Positions 59,188 through 64,000 of a stretch of DNA of 64,000 bases are shown here, one piece after another (position 1 is the stretch's first letter; each line of letters opens with the position of its first letter). The stretch covers positions 186,001 to 250,000 of the forward strand of contig NZ_JARXVH010000004.1 in NCBI RefSeq assembly GCF_029892565.1, given 5' to 3'. The stretch comes from Streptomyces pseudovenezuelae. Lineage in GTDB: Bacteria; Actinomycetota; Actinomycetes; Streptomycetales; Streptomycetaceae. The position numbers and the translations under genes were made by a program. The notes under the pieces were generated by a model. That model made no database searches. It was not told where the DNA came from and saw nothing but the letters and a program-made list of their open reading frames with translations.

Positions 59188-59964
59188 ATCAACGCTCGCA
59201 ACGCCCTCGTCGGCGGGGGCAGCGCCGGAATCGGGTACGCCGTCGCCGAACAGCTCCTGCGGTCGGGCCACCGCGTCGTCATCACCGGACGGCGTGCCGA
59301 GCAGTTGGGGTCCGCGGCGCTGCGGCTCGGCGGGGACACCGGCGGCACCGTCCACGCGCTGGTCAACGACGTGTCGGAGCCGAAGTCCGCCGCGGCGGCC
59401 CTCGACGAGGTGGAGAGCCGGTACGGCGCGCTCGACGTCCTCGTGCTCAACGCCGGCGGACCCCCGCCCGGCCGCGTCCTCGATGTCGAGGACGAACGCT
59501 GGCAGCGGGCCTTCGAGTTGCTGCTGCTCGGCCCGCTGCGCCTGGCGCGGCTCGCCCTGCCGCGCATGGCCGCGCGGGGTTTCGGCCGGGTCGTCTTCGT
59601 GACCTCCGCGGCGGTACGCCAACCTCAGCCCGACCTCGCGACATCCGTGGTCCTGCGGGCGGCGGTCACCGCGGCCGCCAAGCTGCTCTCCCGGGAGTTC
59701 GCGGCCGAAGGGATCACGGTCAACTGCGTGGCGCCCGGCGCCACGGCGACCGAGCGCCGCCGCGAGATCCTGGACGCCCGCGCCCGGATCACCGCGGTCG
59801 CGTTCGAGGACCTCGACGCGGCGGACGCGGCGGGCATCCCGGCCGGCCGGGCCGCGCGACCCGAGGAGATCGGGGCGGCCGTGACCTTCCTGGCCTCGGC
59901 GGCCGCGGGCTACATCAACGGGACCGTACTCACGGTCGACGGCGGAAGGACGGAAACGATCTGA
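59188..59964 (+). CDS. Short-chain dehydrogenase/reductase-like protein
   Basis: 258 residues counted from an ATC at 59188 that sits five bases after AGGAGG. No ATG/GTG/TTG is near; GTG 59131 or 59110 in the same frame lack ribosome sites. Cofactor motif GGGSAGIG, then LVLNAGGPPP, VTSAA and ITVNCVAPGATATERRREI mark an SDR; it ends GYINGTVLTVDGGR. The catalytic YxxxK is not visible (SVVLRAAVTAAAK instead), as in an atypical SDR subgroup. First gene of the divergent catabolic operon; its TGA overlaps the next ATG by one base. Confidence 0.75.
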   Translation: MNARNALVGGGSAGIGYAVAEQLLRSGHRVVITGRRAEQLGSAALRLGGDTGGTVHALVNDVSEPKSAAAALDEVESRYGALDVLVLNAGGPPPGRVLDVEDERWQRAFELLLLGPLRLARLALPRMAARGFGRVVFVTSAAVRQPQPDLATSVVLRAAVTAAAKLLSREFAAEGITVNCVAPGATATERRREILDARARITAVAFEDLDAADAAGIPAGRAARPEEIGAAVTFLASAAAGYINGTVLTVDGGRTETI

Positions 59965-60467
59965 TGGCCCAGTCAGGAGACGGATTCGCGCTGGCGGACT
60001 TCCTCGGCGCGCTCTCCGACACCGTGCGGCCCGGCGCCGCCCGCCCGGTCGTCGTGCACGCGGCGCAGTTGGAGACGCTGCCTGCCGACCAGGTGCACAA
60101 CCCGACCAAGCTCTCGATCGCCGGGAAGCTGCCGACCGCCACCTTCGAGATCTTCCGGCAGACCATCCCGCCGGGGCTGAGCTCGGACATGCAGCGCCAC
60201 CACCACGAGACGGTGCACTTCGTCATCAGCGGCGAGGGACACAGCGAGGTCGAGGACGAGACCGGGTCCTGGTCGGCCGGCGACTTCGTCTACACCCCGC
60301 CGTGGACATGGCACCGCCACTACAACGACTCGGCCACCGCGCCGGTCGAGTTCCTGACCATCGAGAACTCCCGGCTGCTCGGCCTGCTGGGCGTCGGACG
60401 GCGGCAGAGCGCGGGCCTGGCCACCGTCGCCGAGGCCCGGGCCCGCTTCGGAGAGGACTCACGATGA
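59964..60467 (+). CDS. Cupin-domain protein
   Basis: 167 residues, TGATG overlap with the SDR gene. The cupin motifs are MQRHHHETVHFVISGEGHSEVED (three consecutive His plus Glu as metal ligands) and SAGDFVYTPPWTWHRHYN (second motif with His). A single-domain cupin; in an extradiol operon it may be a small dioxygenase or isomerase. Stop overlaps the hydrolase ATG. Confidence 0.82.
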   Translation: MAQSGDGFALADFLGALSDTVRPGAARPVVVHAAQLETLPADQVHNPTKLSIAGKLPTATFEIFRQTIPPGLSSDMQRHHHETVHFVISGEGHSEVEDETGSWSAGDFVYTPPWTWHRHYNDSATAPVEFLTIENSRLLGLLGVGRRQSAGLATVAEARARFGEDSR

Positions 60468-61342
60468 GCGCGCTGCCCGAACACATCAGCCTGTGGGCCG
60501 AGTTGGCCGACGTCGACCACGAACTCCGGCACGTCGACGTGGGCGGCGTGCGCACCCGGGTGCTGCGGGCCGGCTCCGGCCCCGACCTGATCCTGCTGCA
60601 CGGCACCGGCGGCCACCTGGAGGCGTACGCCCGCGACATCGCGGGACTGGCCGCCGACTTCCGCGTCACGGCCTACGACATGGTCGGCCACGGCTGGTCC
60701 GACCTGCCGGACAAGCCGTACACCATCGATGTCCTGTCCGACCACCTGCTCGGGCTGATGGACGCCCTGGGCATCGGCTCGGCGCACCTGTCGGGCGAGT
60801 CGCTCGGCGGCTGGGTGACCGCCTGGACGGCCGCGCACCACCCCGACCGCGTGGAGCGGCTCGTCCTCAACACCCCCGGCAACATCACCGACAAGCCCGA
60901 GGTGATGGTCCGGATGCGCGAGAGCACGCTGGCCGCCGTCCGGGATCCGAGCGACGAGACGGTACGCCGCCGGGTGGAGTTCCTCTTCCACCACAAGGAG
61001 ATGGTGACCGACGAGCTGGTGAACCTGCGCCGCGCGGTCTACGGCCGTCCCGGCTTCCTGCGGGCGATCACCAACACGCTCGTCCTGCAGGACCCCGAGG
61101 TGCGCAGGGACTTCGCCTGGCGTCCGGCCTGGGTCGGCCGGGTCACCGCGCCGACCCTGCTGCTGTGGACCGACCACGATCCCACCGGCGGCCTCGACGA
61201 GGCCGAACTGCTGCTGCGCTGGCTGCCCGACGCCCGCCTGCACGTGATCACGGACGCGGGCCACTGGCCGCAGTGGGAGAAGCCGGGCGAGTTCCTGCGC
61301 GCCCACCGCGACTTCCTCGTCCTCGGCAAGGATCCCGTATGA
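60464..61342 (+). CDS. Alpha/beta hydrolase, meta-cleavage-product hydrolase type
   Basis: 292 residues, ATGA overlap on both sides. Oxyanion motif LLHGTGGH, nucleophile in HLSGESLGGWV (Ser near residue 115), Asp in LLWTDHDPTGG and His in DAGHWPQWEKPGEF, the last being characteristic of MhpC/BphD C-C bond hydrolases. It would cleave the ring-fission product made by the dioxygenase encoded next. Confidence 0.83.
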   Translation: MSALPEHISLWAELADVDHELRHVDVGGVRTRVLRAGSGPDLILLHGTGGHLEAYARDIAGLAADFRVTAYDMVGHGWSDLPDKPYTIDVLSDHLLGLMDALGIGSAHLSGESLGGWVTAWTAAHHPDRVERLVLNTPGNITDKPEVMVRMRESTLAAVRDPSDETVRRRVEFLFHHKEMVTDELVNLRRAVYGRPGFLRAITNTLVLQDPEVRRDFAWRPAWVGRVTAPTLLLWTDHDPTGGLDEAELLLRWLPDARLHVITDAGHWPQWEKPGEFLRAHRDFLVLGKDPV

Positions 61343-62289
61343 GCGAGATCATCGGCCTGGTCGGCATCTCGCACTCGCCGTTCGCCACCATGACGCCACC
61401 GCGTGAGCCCTCGGAGCCCGGCGGCAGGTTCCTCGCCGACACCGCCCGGGTGGCCGAGGCCGTGGCCCGGCTGGCTCCGGACGCCGTCGTCGTCATCGGC
61501 CCCGACCACTTCCACGCGAACTTCTACGACCAGATGCCACCGTTCGTCCTCGGCGTCGAACAGGCCGTGGGCTTCGGCGACTTCGGCAGCCGGTCCGGGC
61601 CACTGCCGGTCGCCGCACAGCTGGCCTGGTCGGTGCGCGACACGCTCGCGGCGGCCGGATTCGACCTGTCGCTCTCCTACTCCCTCACCGTCGACCACGG
61701 AGTGACGCAGGGCTACGAGATGGTCTGCGGCGGTCGTCCGGTCCCGCTCGTACCGCTGATCGTCAACACGGCAGCCCCGCCGCTGCCGAGCATGCAGCGC
61801 TGCGTGCAGCTCGGCAGAGCCCTCGGCGAGGCCCTCCGCGGCGCCGACTTCCCCGGGCGCGTCCTCGTCGTCGCCAGCGGCGGCCTCTCCCACTGGCTTC
61901 CGCCCAACGATCCGCGCGACCCCGCGGTGGCCGGCGAGCGGCGGGAGGCGGTCATCCACGGTCGCGCGAATCTCCAGGCCTTCGCCGCGGCGCGCGAACC
62001 CCGGGTCCGAGCCATGGGCGGCGATCCGCACGCGCCCGTCAACTCCACCTGGGACCGCTGGTTCCTCAAACAACTGGCCACCACGGACCTCACCCCGATC
62101 ACCGCCCTGGGCGACGAGGGCCTCGAAGAGCGGGCCGGCAGCGGCGGCCACGAGATCCGCACCTGGCTCATCGGCCAGGCCGCCGTGAACCGCGCGTTCG
62201 CGTGGACCAGCTATGAGCCGGTCCCCCAGTGGATCACCGGCATGGGCATCGGCACGACCTTCGAAGTGAACCGCAACCGACCCGAATGA
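61339..62289 (+). CDS. Class III extradiol ring-cleavage dioxygenase (MhpB/LigB-like)
   Basis: 316 residues, ATG overlapping the hydrolase stop. GISHSPF near residue 9 supplies a metal His, VVIGPDHFHANFYDQMPPF matches MhpB, and VDHGVTQGYE and VVASGGLSHWLPPNDPR contain the acid-base and Fe-binding region. These enzymes open catechols next to the two hydroxyls with Fe2+ and O2; the closest named activity is 2,3-dihydroxyphenylpropionate 1,2-dioxygenase, though the true substrate is unknown. Last gene of the operon; a hairpin follows. Confidence 0.85.
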   Translation: MSEIIGLVGISHSPFATMTPPREPSEPGGRFLADTARVAEAVARLAPDAVVVIGPDHFHANFYDQMPPFVLGVEQAVGFGDFGSRSGPLPVAAQLAWSVRDTLAAAGFDLSLSYSLTVDHGVTQGYEMVCGGRPVPLVPLIVNTAAPPLPSMQRCVQLGRALGEALRGADFPGRVLVVASGGLSHWLPPNDPRDPAVAGERREAVIHGRANLQAFAAAREPRVRAMGGDPHAPVNSTWDRWFLKQLATTDLTPITALGDEGLEERAGSGGHEIRTWLIGQAAVNRAFAWTSYEPVPQWITGMGIGTTFEVNRNRPE

Positions 62290-62311
62290 CACTCCGACAG
62301 CCCACAAGGAA

Positions 62312-62336
62312 CGTTTCCGCAGACGGAAACGGTTTT
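62312..62336 (+). terminator. Terminator after the dioxygenase operon
   Basis: CGTTTCCG - CAGA - CGGAAACG forms a perfect 8-bp stem 22 bases past the dioxygenase stop, followed by GTTTTCC. Could also stop the tRNA transcript arriving from the other strand. Confidence 0.6.
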
Positions 62337-62353
62337 CCTGGAAGAGGTGAGGG

Positions 62354-62427
62354 TGGGGCGGGTGGGACTCGAACCCACGGCCGGCGGATTATGAGTCCGC
62401 TGCTCTAACCGGCTGAGCTACCGCCCC
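62354..62427 (-). tRNA. tRNA with CAU anticodon (elongator Met or Ile2)
   Basis: 74 bases without encoded CCA: acceptor GGGGCGG/CCGCCCC, D-arm TAGCTCAGCCGGTTAGA, anticodon loop CTCATAA on stem GCGGA/TCCGC, T-loop GTTCGAGTCC. CAU is read as Met unless C34 is converted to lysidine, in which case it is Ile; sequence alone does not settle this for me. Confidence 0.92.
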
Positions 62428-62561
62428 ATAGCGGCGTGTCGCGCACACGTGTACGCACCGTCTGCCGCAGCATAGCCGCTCATACGATCTCCTGCTTCGG
62501 ATGGTCGACTTCGCATGCCCTTGAGGACTCCGCCGTGACCTGCACGGTTCCTGGGGACATG

Positions 62562-62584
62562 AAAAAGGACCCCGTCGGGGTCCT
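62562..62584 (-). terminator. Rho-independent terminator of the tRNA-Asn pair
   Basis: On the minus strand AGGACCCC - GAC - GGGGTCCT is an 8-bp perfect stem followed directly by TTTTT, 12 bases beyond the second tRNA-Asn. Confidence 0.85.
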
Positions 62585-62595
62585 CGTCCACGTGG

Positions 62596-62668
62596 CTCTC
62601 CCGACTGGACTCGAACCAGTAACCTGCCGGTTAACAGCCGGCTGCTCTGCCAATTGAGCTACGGAAGA
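62596..62668 (-). tRNA. tRNA-Asn (GUU), second copy
   Basis: 73 bases, acceptor TCTTCCG/CGGGAGA with one wobble, anticodon loop CTGTTAA on stem CCGG-rich arm, T-loop GTTCGAGTCC, no encoded CCA. Identical to the neighbouring copy except in the acceptor stem. Confidence 0.93.
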
Positions 62669-62674
62669 TCGAAG

Positions 62675-62747
62675 CTCCCCCGACTGGACTCGAACCAGTA
62701 ACCTGCCGGTTAACAGCCGGCTGCTCTGCCAATTGAGCTACGGAGGA
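62675..62747 (-). tRNA. tRNA-Asn (GUU), first copy
   Basis: 73 bases, acceptor TCCTCCG/CGGGGGA, anticodon GTT in loop CTGTTAA. Transcribed first, six bases before the second copy. Confidence 0.93.
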
Positions 62748-62905
62748 ACGCCTCGTTGCATCGAACGTAGCTACCTGGGTATTCGCCAGGGGGCGGGCGC
62801 TCGCTGCGACACATACATTAGCGCAAGCAGGGGGGTGCTCCGCCAATCGGTACTCCCCGGCACCTATGCCGCACCAGAGATCTGCACGAGGGAAGGGTGG
62901 CCGCC

Positions 62906-63211
62906 ATGCGCTACAAGCTCACGTTCGTCGCCGGGCTGACGCTGGGTTACGTGCTGGGCACGCGAGCCGGGCGCGAGCGTTACGAGCAGTTGATGAAGTC
63001 AGCTCGCCAGGTCGCGCAGAACCCAGCCGTCCGCAACACCGCCGAGTCCGCCGCCCAGCAGGGCCGCCAGTTCGCCGGCAAGGCGTACCACGCGGTCAGC
63101 GAGAAGGTGGGCGACCGCGTCCCCGACTCGGTGGCCGACCGAGTCCGCTCACTCCGCGACCGCAACACCAACGGAACAAACGGGGATGACTGGGGCACGA
63201 GTAACACCTGA
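62906..63211 (+). CDS. YtxH-like small membrane protein
   Basis: 101 residues from ATG 62906 (GGAAGGG upstream; GTG 62897 possible). Begins RYKLTFVAGLTLGYVLGTRAGRERYE, a short hydrophobic anchor followed by the Gly-Thr-Arg-Ala-Gly-Arg-Arg/Glu pattern seen in many streptomycete YtxH-type proteins. Then an amphipathic Ala/Gln/Arg helix and a polar C-terminus. Probably a membrane-anchored stress protein; function unknown. Confidence 0.72.
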   Translation: MRYKLTFVAGLTLGYVLGTRAGRERYEQLMKSARQVAQNPAVRNTAESAAQQGRQFAGKAYHAVSEKVGDRVPDSVADRVRSLRDRNTNGTNGDDWGTSNT

Positions 63212-63228
63212 GACGGGCGGTGACGCAA

Positions 63229-63263
63229 TCGCCCCAGGGGCGCGGGGAACGGCGCGACCAGCC
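63229..63263 (-). repeat. Interspersed Streptomyces REP-like element, copy 2
   Basis: Reverse complement contains GGCTGGTCGCGCCGTTCCCC followed by GCGCCCCTGGGGCG, matching the copy at 13321-13359 apart from the central base and spacer. Lies 18 bases after the YtxH-like gene, in the 138-base gap before the sugar kinase. Confidence 0.7.
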
Positions 63264-63349
63264 ACGGACGGGCCCGCACCCGCCCTTCCGGACGCACCCC
63301 TACGGCTCCACGGCCAAACCCAGCGGAGCGATGCGGCAGAATTTTGGCC

Positions 63350-64000
63350 ATGGGGATAGTCGCCGGGTTGGACAGTTCGCCCGATTTCACTCGCATCGTC
63401 GTCTGCGACGCAGACACGGGAGCCGTACTCAGGCAGGGGTATGCCCCGCATCCGGTCGACGGCGCCGAGGGCACGCGGCCCTCCGACATCGATCCACAGG
63501 CCTGGCTGCTGTCCCTCGGTGAGGCCGCCGGTGGCGGGCTGCTCGAAGGCGTGCAGGCCATCGGCGTGTCGGCCCAGCAGAACGCGCTGGTCCCGCTGGA
63601 CTCGCAGGGCAACACCGTGAGACCCGCGATGGTCGGCGGCGACAAGCGCGCGCAGGTCGCGGCGGCCGATCTGATCGACGCGCTCGGCGGGCGCGAGGCG
63701 TGGGCGCAGGCCGTGGGCTCCGTGCCGCAGGCCGCGCATCCGGTGACCAAGCTGCGCTGGCTCAGCAAGACCGAGCCCGACAACGCCCTGCGCACCGCCG
63801 TCCTCATGCAGGCGCACGACTGGCTCGTGTGGCAGTTGCTCGGGCGCCCGGTGCGTCGTTCCACCGATCGTGGCGGGGCCTCCGGGACCGGGTACTGGTC
63901 GGCGGCCACCGGCGGGTACCGGCCCGATCTGGTCGAGTTGGCGCTCGGGCACCAGGCCATGCTGCCCGAGGTGATCGGGCCGGCGGAGGCGGCCGGTACG
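63350..64000 (+). CDS. FGGY-family carbohydrate kinase, 5' part
   Basis: Open from ATG 63350 to the window edge, 217 residues visible. N-terminal GIVAGLDSSPDFTRIVVCD is the phosphate-binding strand of the ASKHA fold, AIGVSAQQNALVPLDSQGN the FGGY substrate loop, and TDRGGASGTGYW with DWLVWQLLG the central domain (xylulokinase branch). Phosphorylates a sugar or polyol with ATP. The C-terminal half is outside the window. Confidence 0.85.
   Translation, partial: MGIVAGLDSSPDFTRIVVCDADTGAVLRQGYAPHPVDGAEGTRPSDIDPQAWLLSLGEAAGGGLLEGVQAIGVSAQQNALVPLDSQGNTVRPAMVGGDKRAQVAAADLIDALGGREAWAQAVGSVPQAAHPVTKLRWLSKTEPDNALRTAVLMQAHDWLVWQLLGRPVRRSTDRGGASGTGYWSAATGGYRPDLVELALGHQAMLPEVIGPAEAAGT

Noticed and set aside
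62428..62595. Plus-strand short frame between tRNA genes
   Set aside because: It runs through a tRNA terminator and into tRNA-Asn on the opposite strand; no ribosome site.
1..64000. CRISPR array, insertion sequences, integrase or phage genes
   Set aside because: No spaced direct repeats of array type, no transposase or integrase motifs. Repeats found are two REP-like elements, simple tandem tracts and one short direct repeat.

Overview
The window is a very GC-rich stretch of actinobacterial chromosome, almost certainly from a Streptomyces. Reasons: near-universal G/C third codon positions, only a handful of TTA codons, many GTG starts and 4-bp ATGA/GTGA gene overlaps, and recognisable streptomycete genes. 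These include malonyl-CoA synthetase matB, the MreB-like gene mbl, FxSxx-COOH system genes, Trypco1/VMAP/SAV_2336 conflict proteins, and the short interspersed element with core GGTCGCGCGGTTCCCCGCGC. From memory, not checked, the order matB - carboxyltransferase - secreted S8 protease - mbl resembles the S. coelicolor SCO2444-SCO2451 region. There is no rRNA, CRISPR array, transposase or phage.

Layout. 1-4.2 kb: end of an unidentified gene, two tandem DUF6545 (MAB_1171c-type) membrane proteins and an FAD oxidoreductase. 4.2-5.9 kb: SMP-30-like lactonase with an IclR regulator. 6.1-8.2 kb: a TerD domain fused to a PD-(D/E)XK nuclease-like domain, with a TTA codon. 8.3-10.6 kb: NAD-dependent reductase and a PucR regulator with two TTA codons. 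10.6-23 kb: an envelope-glycan locus resembling the mycobacterial aftD region. It holds DUF2613, DUF3068/PorA-like, GT4, methyltransferase, a 1572-aa AftD-like arabinofuranosyltransferase, a condensation-type acyltransferase, a second methyltransferase, an EamA transporter, Trm112 and an FkbM methyltransferase, nearly all translationally coupled. 23-25.6 kb: an unknown protein, an ATP-grasp enzyme and a MerR-PP2C fusion. 25.7-28.5 kb: matB and a fused carboxyltransferase. 28.7-32.5 kb: a possible 19-aa peptide gene, a hairpin and a large secreted subtilase.

32.8-48.9 kb is the most interesting part. It carries a Trypco1 protein, a trypsin-VMAP protein, a MoxR AAA ATPase and a 1561-aa SAV_2336 protein containing a pseudokinase, a SARP-like module and a dead HAD domain. 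Then come mbl and a degenerate histidine kinase, then a TIR-like FxsC and a giant FxsT (P-loop, degenerate TIR, NB-ARC-type ATPase, TPRs). I read this as two neighbouring NTP-dependent sensing/effector modules of the biological-conflict type around a cytoskeletal gene. No FxsA or FxsB partner is in the window.

48.9-52.8 kb: a MEDS/ATPase anti-sigma-type regulator, an ANTAR protein with a TTA codon, a carotenoid oxygenase and an unknown protein. 52.9-62.3 kb is a catabolic island: class II aldolase, Na+/solute symporter, a deletion scar that fused a TetR gene to an oxidoreductase gene, a flavin monooxygenase, a cupin gene broken by an amber codon, an IclR regulator flanked by two copies of a 17-bp palindrome, and a divergent SDR - cupin - C-C hydrolase - extradiol dioxygenase operon. 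The last two enzymes suggest meta-cleavage of a catechol-type aromatic. Several genes here show decay. 62.3-64 kb: three tRNA genes (one CAU, two Asn), a YtxH-like protein, another interspersed element and the start of an FGGY sugar kinase.
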